This document shows, one piece after another, positions 1 to 9,485 of a stretch of 22,244 nucleotides of DNA. Position 1 is the first letter of the stretch; each line of letters starts with the position of its first letter. Source of the DNA: Bacillota bacterium (GTDB lineage Bacteria > Bacillota > Clostridia > DSM-8532). A program made the position numbers and the translations under genes. The DNA is taken from the NCBI GenBank assembly GCA_023446675.1, contig JAEXPO010000521.1, positions 1 through 22,244 on the forward strand. Reading direction: 5' to 3'. The notes under the pieces are model-generated. The model saw only the letters and a list, made by a program, of their open reading frames with translations. It did no database searches and was not told the origin of the DNA.

Positions 1-1
1 C

Positions 2-280
2 AGCTTGGGTGAGATTTTAAAGCAGGCAGCCATAAAAAGGGATCCTCAGGCTGCCAGGCAAATTGAAATCGAGGCAAAGGACGAGAGGAACAACGCAATA
101 AGCAACAAAGCAAAGGCAAAGGCCTACGATATTATGCTCATGGTATTTGCTGCCTTATTATTTGCCTTCGCCTTCATGCAGGCGGTCAATTTGGCCGTTA
201 TCCTGAGCCTTGTGGCGGCGTATCTTTTTATTATTTTTACAAACGTTTACTTTTTAAACAAGTATCAAAAGGAAATGTAA
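2..280 (+). CDS. Small two-helix membrane protein, 5' end outside the window
   Basis: The frame is open to the left edge of the window, so the true start is probably missing. The first possible start inside is TTG at 5. The visible 91 residues begin with a charged helical stretch containing DERNNAISNKAKAKAYD (residues 26-42). Two hydrophobic segments follow, at about residues 44-61 and 63-84, and a short basic tail. The DERNxxI-NKAxAKAYD stretch ahead of two membrane helices resembles small DUF2178-like membrane proteins of Firmicutes; this is recognition from memory, not a search. No catalytic motif is visible and the function is unknown. It ends 38 nt before the next plus-strand sequence of any kind, and the following gene is convergent. 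Confidence 0.6.
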   Translation, partial: SLGEILKQAAIKRDPQAARQIEIEAKDERNNAISNKAKAKAYDIMLMVFAALLFAFAFMQAVNLAVILSLVAAYLFIIFTNVYFLNKYQKEM

Positions 281-292
281 ACTGCTTTAAGT

Positions 293-330
293 GGGGTTGC
301 GGCATGCAGAGAACAGTTTCCGGCAACCCC
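293..330 (+). terminator. Stem-loop after the partial membrane protein gene
   Basis: GGGGTTGC (293-300) pairs perfectly with GCAACCCC (323-330) across a 22-nt loop, 12 nt after the stop codon at 280. There is no T-run behind it, so it is a weak candidate for an intrinsic terminator. The rest of the gap to 517, between the two convergent genes, shows no convincing coding frame, promoter or repeat. Confidence 0.3.
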
Positions 331-517
331 TACCCTGTTTCGGTCGTCCTGATATTGCTTGCAGGCCGTTTGGAAGAAAAAGAAGGAGTCCAAAGCCAAG
401 CACCTATATGTGGATTATCTTTCTTTTTTACCTTAAACGGAAAGACAGCGGTAGTGAAAAAGCTTTGGGATAGACAAATATCAAAGACTGAAAAGCTTAT
501 CATTCGGTTGCAGTCCT

Positions 518-1588
518 CTATAGGACCTTGTTTCTCCCGCCTCGCTTTGCATGGTAGAGTGCGTTATCCGCTTCATGCAAAAGGTCATTAAGGCTTTGTA
601 TTTTCTCCGGATAGGAGCTGATACCGATGGAAACCGTAATTTTAATTTTATTGCCCTTATCCAGAAGAAACTCCGTTTGTTCCACATTCTTTCGGATTCG
701 TTCAGCTATGTCAAAGGCCTTATGGTATTTAAAGTCCGGCAGTAGGACTGCAAACTCCTCACCGCCTTTTCTGGCAAGGAAGGCTTCCTTACCGCTGCTT
801 GATACAAGAATATCTGCGAGCTGCTTTAAAACCCTGTCTCCGGACGAATGTCCGTAGGTGTCGTTGACTTTTTTAAAGAAATCAATATCTATCATAAGCA
901 TGGACAAATCCGCCTGCTTGTCGGCCGCGGCTGCCGAATACTTATTAAGCAGCCTGTCAAATTCCCTCACACTGTTAAGCCCCGTTAAAAAATCCTTTTC
1001 GGATTCCTGCTTCAGCTTAATGTAGAGCTCATTGGTTCTAAAAAGATACACAAGAGCGAAGTACACAATAATGGAAACCACAATGGTAGAGAGTGTGTAT
1101 CTGTAGAGGATATAAAATACTGTGGTCATGTCCATTACAAAAAGGGCTGTCCAGACGGCTGAGGAAATAAGGTTTACCGCGCACATGACAATGTACTTCC
1201 TTTTGAAATTCCAATTTTTAACCGAAATAACGGCTAAAAAGATAAATACGATGACGAGGTTGATAAAAGCTGCAAACGAAGCGCTGTTCATACCAAAATA
1301 ACCAAACCGGAAGGCAAGGATTATCCCACCCGTCACAAAGCCTGAGACACGGCCGCAGTATATGGTGGAGACAATTAAAGCGATCAGCCTGAAATCCATT
1401 ATCATGTTATTGGAAAGGTCGATACCGTTAAACATAAGGAGGCATCCCGTCAAACCAAATAAAGCTCCGACAGCTAATTTGGTTTTCAGGTTGGATTGGG
1501 CATCTATTTTTTTATTGGTAAAAAGCTGACTTCCGAAATACAAAAAGGATATAAGAATGGAAGCATTGACAAACAGTGAATTCAGCAT
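518..1588 (-). CDS. Membrane-anchored diguanylate cyclase (GGDEF domain)
   Basis: The 356-residue protein has an N-terminal membrane region of about six hydrophobic segments (residues 5-185), followed by a GGDEF domain (about 195-356). The membrane part resembles the 5TM sensor module of LytS-type proteins (5TMR_LYT): a conserved N-x-I-x-x-x-x-x-x-DFR region near 54-67 and G-x-x-x-G repeats near 79-88. The cyclase signature is GGEEF at 275-279, preceded by the usual DFLTGLNSVREFD start (199-211) and MIDIDFFKKVNDTYGH (232-247). It is therefore predicted to make cyclic di-GMP from two GTP at the membrane. The inhibitory I-site RxxD, expected just before GGEEF, is absent (G266 and A269 occupy those places). 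ATG is preceded by GAGGAG with a 5-nt gap. It is monocistronic in appearance and ends with TAG. Confidence 0.9.
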   Translation of the reverse strand: MLNSLFVNASILISFLYFGSQLFTNKKIDAQSNLKTKLAVGALFGLTGCLLMFNGIDLSNNMIMDFRLIALIVSTIYCGRVSGFVTGGIILAFRFGYFGMNSASFAAFINLVIVFIFLAVISVKNWNFKRKYIVMCAVNLISSAVWTALFVMDMTTVFYILYRYTLSTIVVSIIVYFALVYLFRTNELYIKLKQESEKDFLTGLNSVREFDRLLNKYSAAAADKQADLSMLMIDIDFFKKVNDTYGHSSGDRVLKQLADILVSSSGKEAFLARKGGEEFAVLLPDFKYHKAFDIAERIRKNVEQTEFLLDKGNKIKITVSIGISSYPEKIQSLNDLLHEADNALYHAKRGGRNKVL

Positions 1589-1816
1589 AATAACTCCTCA
1601 TATGAAATGGCCCCTTCACCCACAACCGAATGAAGGCACTATGAGCGTAGCAAATTTATACACTGTATGCAAGTTTCTTACACAAACTGGAAAAATAGAG
1701 TACAAACCAAGACGGCCTTATGACGGGCGCACCATGCCTTAATGAGAAGCTCCTGCTTTAAATTTTAATATAAGTTAGTTATGAGTAGAAAAATTTAGTA
1801 AAAGAAAGCCTTAAGT

Positions 1817-3289
1817 CTATTGCTTAAGCTCCGGGTTGATTCTTCTGCCTTTTCCGGCGGCCCGCGCAAAGCTTAAAAGCATGGCTGCCAGGCTCACCCC
1901 AGCCGCAAAAAGCAGTACTATACGAAAACCCTTCATGAATTGGACAGTATCCACCATTCCATTCTCTCCCGACATGGAATTGATGCTGAGCCTGGAGGAG
2001 AAGGTAAAAAGAATAACGGAAAAGGTGGTTCCCGAAACCAGTCCAAGATTCCGGAACAGCGCGTTGATTCCTCCGGCAATGCCCAGCCGGGTAACAGGCA
2101 CCGCCCCCATAACGCTACTGTTGTTTGGCGACTGGAACAGCGCACCGCCCACACCCAGAAGGGTCATAATAAGTGCAATATGAAGCCGTGAGCTTTGGAC
2201 TCCCAAAAAGGAGAGCAGCACCAGCATCACGGTGCTGATTAAAAGTCCGGCAACGGTAAGGGGCTTATAGGTGATTTTATCGGACAGCATGCCGCTTATT
2301 GGGGCCACAACAGCCGTTGCCAGAGGATAGCAGGAAATAAGAATACCCGCCTCAAGAGTATTGAGCTTTAATATATACTGCAGGTAAAAGGGCATAAAAA
2401 GAAGGGTGGTGTTCAGCGCGACAAATACAAGATAAGCCGCCCCTAAACCGGTGGAAAATTCATACAGCCGAAAGAGGCTTAAGTCGATCAAGGGCGAGGC
2501 AGCCCGTTTCTCAGTCCTAATGAAAAGGGTAAGAATCAGGCCTGAGCCTATCAGCATAAGGAGCGCAAGCCAAAGAGTCAGATGTCCGTCCTGATAGGAC
2601 AAAAGCCCGGTAAAAAACAGCATTACAGCAATAATAAACAATAGGGCACCCTTGAGGTCAAAGGGAGTCTTATCCGGAGCATTATCATTCTCCCGTACCG
2701 GCTTTTGATCGGGAATAAGAAAAAGGGTCAGAAGCAAACCCAGAAGACCAATGGGAAGGTTAATCCAGAAAATAGACTGCCAGCCTGCCGCACGAACCAG
2801 CACACCTCCCAGGCTTGGCCCGGCAAGGCTTCCCAGGGAAACGGCAACTCCCGTAATACCCAGGGCTTTTCCTCTTTCAGCGGGAGGAAAAATACGGGTT
2901 ACGATACCTTGGCTTAGGGCCATCATAGCTGAGGCCCCCACTGCCTGTAAAACCCGAAAGAGCACAAGCATTTCAAGAGAACCGGAAAGGGCACACAGGG
3001 CGGATCCCAGGGTAAAAACAAAAAAGCCTGCCGCAAAAATCTTCTTTTTGCCATACAGGTCGGAAAGCCTGCCCCATATGAGTAAGAGCACCGAAATAAC
3101 AAGAAGGTAGGCGGTAACAACCCATTGAATGGAGCTTATAGGTTTCCCGAATTCCCCTGATATAACCGGAAGGGCAATGTTAACGATACTTCCGTCCAAG
3201 GTTGCCATAAAGGTGCTTAAGGTCACATTAAAAAGAATGAAGTACTTTTTTATGCCTTGGACGACTCCGTCGTCCGCATGCTTGTCCAT
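1817..3289 (-). CDS. Major facilitator drug-efflux transporter, DHA2 (14-TM) family
   Basis: The 490-residue integral membrane protein has the hydrophobicity pattern and length of the EmrB/QacA proton-drug antiporters. Visible motifs: the DHA2 D1-type LDGSIVNIALP (31-41), motif A GRLSDLYGKKKIF (73-85), the motif B arginine in FRVLQAVGAS (111-120) and the antiporter motif C GPSLGG (157-162). A second-half motif-A relative, SGMLSDKITYKP, lies after the central loop. It should export hydrophobic or cationic compounds in exchange for protons; the substrate cannot be read from sequence. ATG is preceded by GGAGG with an 8-nt gap. A textbook promoter lies about 115 bp upstream and overlaps a palindrome, so a repressor may control it, but no regulator gene is adjacent. 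It ends with TAG. Confidence 0.92.
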   Translation of the reverse strand: MDKHADDGVVQGIKKYFILFNVTLSTFMATLDGSIVNIALPVISGEFGKPISSIQWVVTAYLLVISVLLLIWGRLSDLYGKKKIFAAGFFVFTLGSALCALSGSLEMLVLFRVLQAVGASAMMALSQGIVTRIFPPAERGKALGITGVAVSLGSLAGPSLGGVLVRAAGWQSIFWINLPIGLLGLLLTLFLIPDQKPVRENDNAPDKTPFDLKGALLFIIAVMLFFTGLLSYQDGHLTLWLALLMLIGSGLILTLFIRTEKRAASPLIDLSLFRLYEFSTGLGAAYLVFVALNTTLLFMPFYLQYILKLNTLEAGILISCYPLATAVVAPISGMLSDKITYKPLTVAGLLISTVMLVLLSFLGVQSSRLHIALIMTLLGVGGALFQSPNNSSVMGAVPVTRLGIAGGINALFRNLGLVSGTTFSVILFTFSSRLSINSMSGENGMVDTVQFMKGFRIVLLFAAGVSLAAMLLSFARAAGKGRRINPELKQ

Positions 3290-3404
3290 TATTCACGCCT
3301 CCGAAATGCCGCAGGGCTGTATCAGGAATTCACCTTACAGGGCTTTTGCTTTATAAGGATTGATTTTCCATCAGATTCTGCCTGTCAAAGTCTATATCAT
3401 TTGT

Positions 3405-3433
3405 ATCATATGATTAGGATAACCAGGTGTCAA
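3405..3433 (-). promoter_or_regulatory. Sigma-A promoter of the MFS gene with palindromic operator candidate
   Basis: On the minus strand a perfect TTGACA (-35, at 3428-3433) is followed by a 17-nt spacer and TATGAT (-10, at 3405-3410). The -10 sits inside the 10-bp palindrome ATCATATGAT (3405-3414), and a further ATCAT copy lies 4 nt away. Such overlap is typical of repressor-controlled efflux genes. The predicted transcript would start near 3398 and have a leader of about 110 nt. Confidence 0.75.
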
Positions 3434-3537
3434 TACTTTTTAAATGACCTTCATTCGTAACAGAATTTAATTGAGCGCCGGAGCAGGTTTAATTCCTGAC
3501 TATCCGCATCGGAATGAATCCGATAGGTCAAATGCTT

Positions 3538-4482
3538 TCACTGTGCATCGGCATCAAGGCCGTAATAATACATGGTGGAGGTTTCCTTAAAACCGCCGGA
3601 CTGGTAAAGCCTCAGTGCCGTTTCATTTTCGGCTGCCACCTGAAGCATAATTTGATCGGCCTTTTTCTCTTTAAGAATCTCCACAGCCTTTAAAAGCAGC
3701 GCTCTGCCATAGCCCTTTCCGCGATACTCGGGCAGTATCCCCAACCCGTATATTCCTCCGATTCCGGAGATAAGCTGGAGATGAACCTTTCCAATAACCT
3801 TCTCTTCTATTTCAACAAGATAAATGCTGATTCCTTTTTTCTCCTCTTCCTCCGGCAGAAGCAGGTTCTCTGATGTGCCGATGTTTTCCGCCGTATTTTC
3901 TTCAGGCAGCTCATCATTAAAATAAATATGATTTTGACGGGCAATTTCCATGGCATCCGAGTTCAGAGCTTTACGAAAAACAATTCTTTTTATATCCTCA
4001 TTGTTTGAATAATCCGGCTCCTGCCTTAAGAACATTTCGTATTCCGCATGCCTGAAGGACGCCCCGGTCTTTTTAATGAAGGACAGCCCCGGTTCAGACT
4101 TTTTGTCACACAGAAGAAGCATTGTCCCGCCATTGCGCCTTTTCCATTCCTCTTTAACCAAATCAAAGAGCTTGGAAAAAACACCCTGCCTTCGGTAGTC
4201 CGGATGAACCATCCCGTTAACCTCAAAAGTATCGCCTCCGGCAAACTGGCCTATGCCAAGGTACCCGATGAGTGTTTCTCCATCAAAGAACATAAATTCA
4301 TTGCTATCCCGAATGCTGGGATTGGAGCTGCCTTGGGAGGCATTCCGCTTGTAATCCAGCTCCAGTTTTAAAGCTACCCCGTCCTTACCTGTACAAAGAT
4401 CTTGCAGGCAGGAAATACGGCTGTAGTCATCCTCATTAATGGTTTGTTTAAGCTTAATCCAGGGTTCCCGGATTTTTTGCAT
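3538..4482 (-). CDS. Double-GNAT-domain N-acetyltransferase
   Basis: The 314-residue protein is built from two GCN5-related acetyltransferase folds. The first (about 20-150) carries the acetyl-CoA loop as VHPDYRRQGVFSKL (92-105). The second (about 165-308) carries ILPEYRGKGYGRALL (249-263) and the late NETALRLYQSGGF motif (286-298). This tandem layout is shared with mycothiol-synthase-like and other two-domain GNATs. The acceptor (small amine, peptide or antibiotic) is not predictable. Both RxxGxG/A loops look usable, the second being the more canonical (R-G-K-G-Y-G). ATG is preceded by a strong AGGAGG. It lies alone between a convergently placed terminator region of pepF and the MFS promoter, and ends with TGA. 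Confidence 0.88.
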   Translation of the reverse strand: MQKIREPWIKLKQTINEDDYSRISCLQDLCTGKDGVALKLELDYKRNASQGSSNPSIRDSNEFMFFDGETLIGYLGIGQFAGGDTFEVNGMVHPDYRRQGVFSKLFDLVKEEWKRRNGGTMLLLCDKKSEPGLSFIKKTGASFRHAEYEMFLRQEPDYSNNEDIKRIVFRKALNSDAMEIARQNHIYFNDELPEENTAENIGTSENLLLPEEEEKKGISIYLVEIEEKVIGKVHLQLISGIGGIYGLGILPEYRGKGYGRALLLKAVEILKEKKADQIMLQVAAENETALRLYQSGGFKETSTMYYYGLDADAQ

Positions 4483-4689
4483 TTTACTACCTCCTCTTAA
4501 ATTTAATGGACAGCTTTTATTTTTTGAAGCTTATTCCAGGTAAAACTTTAACATATGAGGTTCAGGATAATCCAGTTCTATAGCCATTCTTTCCACTTAA
4601 TCCACAATCCTGGCATAAATCCCGGCATAACATTTAGTCCCATAAGGCTGTCAGAACCGAATGCGACTCAAAGCAGTGAGGCTTTGCGC

Positions 4690-4730
4690 AAAAAAGGGGA
4701 AAGGCCATTCTCTCAGATTGCCTTTCCCCT
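4690..4730 (-). terminator. Intrinsic terminator of the oligoendopeptidase gene
   Basis: An 11-bp perfect stem, AGGGGAAAGGC (4695-4705) with GCCTTTCCCCT (4720-4730) and a 14-nt loop, is followed on the minus strand by a run of T (4690-4695). It starts 13 nt past the pepF stop codon. Confidence 0.92.
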
Positions 4731-4742
4731 GATTGATTTCAT

Positions 4743-6554
4743 TTAGAGGGAGTCTTTTTTCTCGCCCTCCAGTAAGTCCATCAAATCGTTGAATAAGGTA
4801 ATAGTGTCCTCAAGAGGCTTGGAGCTCAGCATATCAACGCCTGCTTTAGCCAGGGTATTAATGGGGTAATCGCTTCCGCCGCTTTTCAAGAAGCCCATGT
4901 ATTTTTCCACTGCGTTTTCCTCACCGTTTAGGATCATCCGTGCAAAAGAATTGGCTGCGGCATGACCCGTGGCATATTGATAGACATAATAGTCCCTGTA
5001 AAAATGAGGTATTCTAGCCCATTCCATATCTATTTCGGGGTCCACAATGAGCTCGGATCCAAAATATTTTACGTTAAGCTCATGCCAGAAGCTGCAAAGC
5101 TCATTGGCCGTAAGGGGTGTACCGGCCTCTGTGCTTTCATGGGTAAAGAGCTCAAATTCGGCGAACATAAGCTGCCTGTACACCGTGGTGCGAATTTGCT
5201 CCAACTGTGAATTAATCAGGTACAGCCTTCTGTTTTTGTCCTTTTCCGTTTTAATGAGATGATGAATTAAAAGGGCTTCATTGGTTATGGAAGCAACCTC
5301 GGCGCAGAAAAGAGTATAGCGGTGATAAATATAGGGCTGTGTTCGGTTGGAATAAAAGGAATGGAGTGAATGGCCCATTTCATGGGCAAGGGTTAAAACA
5401 TCCTTAAGACGGTTATTGTAATTTATCAAAATATAGGGCAGGTTTTTATAACCGCTTATGGAATAGGCTCCCGAGGCCTTGCCCTTATTGGGGTACCTGT
5501 CCACCCACCCGTTTTTTATACCGGCTTCAAAATCTCCCAGATACTCTTCTCCAAGCGGCTTCAAGCCGGCCTTTATGGTTTCTACCGCGTCATTAAACTC
5601 AATATGCTCAACGGGTACATCAATGACGGGTGCATATAAATCATACATGTGAATTTCATCAAGCCCCATAAGACGCTTTTTAATACCCACATAGCGATGC
5701 AGAGCGGGCAAATTGGCATTAATGGTCTCAATTGCTTTTTTGTAAACCTCTGTAGGTATGTCATTAGGCTTTAGCGCACTTTCAAGAGTAGATGCGTAAT
5801 TCCTGGTTTTCGCGTCGAAAACATCATTCTTTACGGATGAAATGAGAAGCGCGGCATAGGTATTTTTAAATTTGCCGTAGGTGGAATAAAGGGCCTTAAA
5901 AGCCTGCTGCCTGACTTCTCTGTTTTTCGATATAAGATACACCGAATAATCGTTTTCGGAAAATTCCACCTCCTGACCCTCTTCATTCTTTATGGTGGGA
6001 AAGGTCATATCGGCATAGGACAAGAGCTCGAAAACATTCCCGGAAGCAGACAGGCAATCGGAAACGGAAGCCAGAAGCTTTTCACTTTTCGCATCCAGTG
6101 TATGCGGCTTAAGCTTTAGAATTTTCTGTAGCCGGAAGCTGTAGAGCTGGAGCTCAGGCAGCTTTTCAATGGTCTTCTCAATGGTACCCTCCGGATAGGA
6201 CAAGATTTCGGGTACGAAGAAGGAGCCCAGCGCATCCAGTTCTGCCAAAAATGAACCAATCTTATTTTTCAATGCAATAAAGGTGGTGTTTGCCGTATCC
6301 TCGTCACTGCGCATTTTCGCATAAATGTATAGCTTTTCAGTAATGAGGGACAGCTCCTCGTCCAATCGGAAAAAGGCCAGAAGCTTTTCCGGATCCGACA
6401 GTTGTCCGCTGAAGCCGGACAGAAGAAGGGCTTTTTCCTTAAGCAGTGAAAAATCCTTTTCCCAGTCCTCCAGGTTATCATACATAAGGTTAATGTTCCA
6501 TTTGTCCTGCTGGGGTATTTCATCCCTGGTTTTTATCTTTTTGATACCGCTCAT
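4743..6554 (-). CDS. pepF: Oligoendopeptidase F (M3B zinc metallopeptidase)
   Basis: The 603-residue cytosolic peptidase has the usual length of the PepF family. An N-terminal oligopeptidase F domain (about 110-180) precedes the catalytic M3 domain. The zinc site is HEMGH (391-395): H391 and H395 bind zinc and E392 is the catalytic base. The third ligand is expected to be E419 in FCAEVASITNE. The conserved late HFYRDYYVYQYATGHAAA region (517-534) closes the active-site cleft. It cleaves short peptides of roughly 7-17 residues and so takes part in peptide turnover. No signal peptide is present. ATG is preceded by AGGAGG. It has its own terminator, and an upstream TATAAT (minus strand, 6613-6618) is a possible -10 with a poor -35 box. 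Confidence 0.95.
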   Translation of the reverse strand: MSGIKKIKTRDEIPQQDKWNINLMYDNLEDWEKDFSLLKEKALLLSGFSGQLSDPEKLLAFFRLDEELSLITEKLYIYAKMRSDEDTANTTFIALKNKIGSFLAELDALGSFFVPEILSYPEGTIEKTIEKLPELQLYSFRLQKILKLKPHTLDAKSEKLLASVSDCLSASGNVFELLSYADMTFPTIKNEEGQEVEFSENDYSVYLISKNREVRQQAFKALYSTYGKFKNTYAALLISSVKNDVFDAKTRNYASTLESALKPNDIPTEVYKKAIETINANLPALHRYVGIKKRLMGLDEIHMYDLYAPVIDVPVEHIEFNDAVETIKAGLKPLGEEYLGDFEAGIKNGWVDRYPNKGKASGAYSISGYKNLPYILINYNNRLKDVLTLAHEMGHSLHSFYSNRTQPYIYHRYTLFCAEVASITNEALLIHHLIKTEKDKNRRLYLINSQLEQIRTTVYRQLMFAEFELFTHESTEAGTPLTANELCSFWHELNVKYFGSELIVDPEIDMEWARIPHFYRDYYVYQYATGHAAANSFARMILNGEENAVEKYMGFLKSGGSDYPINTLAKAGVDMLSSKPLEDTITLFNDLMDLLEGEKKDSL

Positions 6555-6736
6555 TTTTTCCTCCTGCTCTCAAAAAGGCTTAAAAAGCTCCTTTATGCTT
6601 TATTTGATTTACATTATATTTACCATTAGATGCCTATTTAAAACACGCTCCAATGCCCTTAATTACTACAATTTTATATCTCCCGGAGAAGCCTAAACAC
6701 TATTTCCCATTGCCTTTTATAATTCCCGCAGGGCTT

Positions 6737-7471
6737 TCAAATTCTTCCTACCGGTGCAATATAAATTGTAAATTCATCCACACCGTCCACGTTTAAAAGG
6801 CTGTCTATTTTCTTTTGATCATACGCCCCAATGGCACAGGTTCCCAGGTTAATGGACTCGCAGGCAAGATAAAGATTCTGGCAGAGATGGCCCGCATCCA
6901 GAGCAATCAGCTTGGGGGCTATGATATCATAACGCCATTCACAACGGTAAGGCAGTGTTGTCCAGAAAAAAGTAACGGCACCTTGGCCGGCAAAGGACTG
7001 GAAATTGCAGGCCTCCGTTACCTTGTCGGCCAGCTCGTCGTCCTCCTTTAAAAGCAATAATTTATGCTCCAGGGGAAGATAGCGGTATAAGCCCGGTTTT
7101 ATGCCCTCAACCCGTTGAATGGCCAGATAGGTTTCGAAAGCATGGCGCGCACCTCCCGAGGGCACGGTTCTGCGCATTTTACTTTCCCTGCTGACGCCCT
7201 GGGTTGTCCACAGTAAATAGGACAGCTCCTCCAATGTCAGCGTATCCAGGGTATAGCTTCTTCTGCTTCTTCTTTTGTTTACGACCTCCAGAAAGGGAGC
7301 TCCACCCAGTGTGAAAGCTTCAGGCTCCACTAAATCAAGCTTAGTGCTGTTTTCCGGATAAGCCTTTTGAAACTCCGGCATGGGAACCTTTTTTCTTTGA
7401 TCGGTTTGTATTTCTCCCCATCTGTTCCAGTCGCCTTTTAAAATTTCTCTGCCTTCCCTTGCATCCTTCAT
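6737..7471 (-). CDS. SagB/ThcOx-family FMN nitroreductase-like dehydrogenase
   Basis: The 244-residue protein belongs to the nitroreductase superfamily, subgroup SagB-type dehydrogenase. FMN-contacting motifs are visible: RRSRRSY (68-73, flavin phosphate binding), PSGGARH (104-110) and the C-terminal GAYDQKKI (215-222). In peptide-natural-product clusters SagB-type enzymes oxidise azolines to azoles. Here there is no YcaO cyclodehydratase, precursor peptide or transporter nearby, so a stand-alone redox role is more likely. The start is supported by GGAGG 8 nt before ATG. The upstream 7490-7550 stretch is very AT-rich and contains a perfect TATAAT on the minus strand. It is 182 nt upstream of pepF and probably transcribed separately. 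Confidence 0.88.
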   Translation of the reverse strand: MKDAREGREILKGDWNRWGEIQTDQRKKVPMPEFQKAYPENSTKLDLVEPEAFTLGGAPFLEVVNKRRSRRSYTLDTLTLEELSYLLWTTQGVSRESKMRRTVPSGGARHAFETYLAIQRVEGIKPGLYRYLPLEHKLLLLKEDDELADKVTEACNFQSFAGQGAVTFFWTTLPYRCEWRYDIIAPKLIALDAGHLCQNLYLACESINLGTCAIGAYDQKKIDSLLNVDGVDEFTIYIAPVGRI

Positions 7472-7679
7472 AGGTTTGACCTCCGCATCATTTATTATTT
7501 ATTATCATTTATTTTTCTTTATTATAATTTATTCAGCTTATTATTTCATCCCGTACTGTCCCTTCACTATCTTTAATTCTTAAGATTTTGAGCCCTACCC
7601 CCGACCTCCGGAGGCCTTTGATTAAGATGCGTTGGTTTTTCAGCTTGCAGACAGGATATAATTAAAACCATAGACATAG

Positions 7680-8752
<1,073 letters not shown>

Positions 8753-8876
8753 CTCATTGGGTTACTGTTGACGACAGCCCTGCTAACATTTATTGCTTAT
8801 TTGAAAGCACCTTTAGGCATGCAGGCATGCTTTACAATGACATTGACGCATCTGTTACTAACACTTTAATATTATC

Positions 8877-8905
8877 ATTGTATTGTGAATCCTTAAGCTT
8901 GTCAA
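8877..8905 (-). promoter_or_regulatory. Sigma-A promoter of the NrtR-like gene
   Basis: On the minus strand TTGACA (8900-8905), a 17-nt spacer and TACAAT (8877-8882) form a near-consensus promoter. The predicted leader is about 115 nt and contains the inverted pair GCATGC-AG-GCATGC (8817-8830), a possible regulator site. Confidence 0.72.
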
Positions 8906-9025
8906 TCAAATTGCCTCATCCTTTGGCAAATTCTTTACAAGTCTTTGATAAAGCGACTGTAGGCATTTGACACGAATGTGCGGCACACCGCCTTGAGGCT
9001 ATCGTCCTTCCAGATATTCGAATAA

Positions 9026-9256
9026 GGGTTTCTCTTTATAAATCGGCGGCTGCCCAAGAAATGGCTCTCTGAACCCGTGGAATTTGAGTCCGTGAGAAGT
9101 ACTTTACTAGTTAAGCTGTTTTTTGGATCCGCTATGAGTTTGGATCAAGTGATTTCACTTCTGGAGAAAATAAGGAATACCGCAAAAAACAAACAGGAAC
9201 ATTATCAGGCGGGTAAAAACCACCTGTCGGGCGGCGGTTTCAGATGGTTTGCTTGA
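9026..9256 (+). other. Unidentified short ORF, probably a gene remnant
   Basis: The stretch 8906-9323 has no recognisable gene. It contains one frame open from 9026 to TGA at 9254-9256, with ATG only at 9134. The translation from ATG is 40 residues: a basic helical part (LLEKIRNTAKNKQEHYQAG, residues 9-27) and a glycine/aromatic end (SGGGFRWFA, 32-40). Upstream in the same frame comes FINRRLPKKWLSEPVEFESV without a start codon. There is no ribosome binding site before the ATG. I do not recognise it; it looks like the 3' end of a lost gene. It lies upstream of the hairpin at 9324-9349, which could be that gene's old terminator. Confidence 0.3.
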
Positions 9257-9323
9257 TTCTGTGCTAATGCGTTTGGTGATATGAAGCGCTTCTTAATTGG
9301 GGCTGCCTTATACACTTAGCTTT

Positions 9324-9349
9324 GCGTCCCCGGCTTTAGCCGGGGACGC
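9324..9349. terminator. Strong GC-rich hairpin between convergent units
   Basis: GCGTCCCCGGC (9324-9334) pairs perfectly with GCCGGGGACGC (9339-9349) across a TTTA tetraloop. It lies 25 nt beyond the third amber codon (9375) of the SLH protein frame on the minus strand and 67 nt beyond the short ORF on the plus strand. The plus side is followed by a T-rich stretch after 7 nt, the minus side by AAAGC. It probably ends transcription, perhaps in both directions, but neither side has an adjacent T-run. Confidence 0.6.
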
Positions 9350-9377
9350 CCTTTGCTCTATTTATTTTTAAAAGCTA

Positions 9378-9485
9378 CTCTGTTTTTCTTATGCCTTCCG
9401 CGTCCACCTCCTATCCGTCCACGGTGGTACTTTGGGCAAGCTTGCCGTCTGCGTAAAAATAATACCCTTTGCCGCCGATTTGGAG
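9378..9485 (-). pseudogene. Untranslated cell-wall-binding tail behind the SLH gene stop
   Basis: Reading on past the TAG stop at 9486-9488 in the same frame gives LQIGGKGYYFYADGKLAQST and then TVDG, a second TAG (9411-9413), then EVDAEGIRKTE and a third TAG (9375-9377). The pattern GGK-x-YYF-x-x-DGK-x-A-x-STT-x-DG(Y)-EVDAEG is that of the cell-wall/choline-binding-like repeat that commonly closes clostridial surface proteins. The first TAG stands where Trp (TGG) is normal after GK, and the second where Tyr (TAT or TAC) is normal after DG. The tail is therefore best read as a decayed or read-through-only extension. Confidence 0.6.

Noticed and set aside
304..591. Plus-strand ORFs of 60-95 codons between the first gene and the cyclase
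   Set aside because: They lack ribosome binding sites and recognisable motifs and run into the antisense of the cyclase gene.
7490..7550. TTTATTATT-like repeats as a possible origin or repeat array
   Set aside because: The motif is only low-complexity AT-rich promoter sequence without regular units or DnaA boxes.
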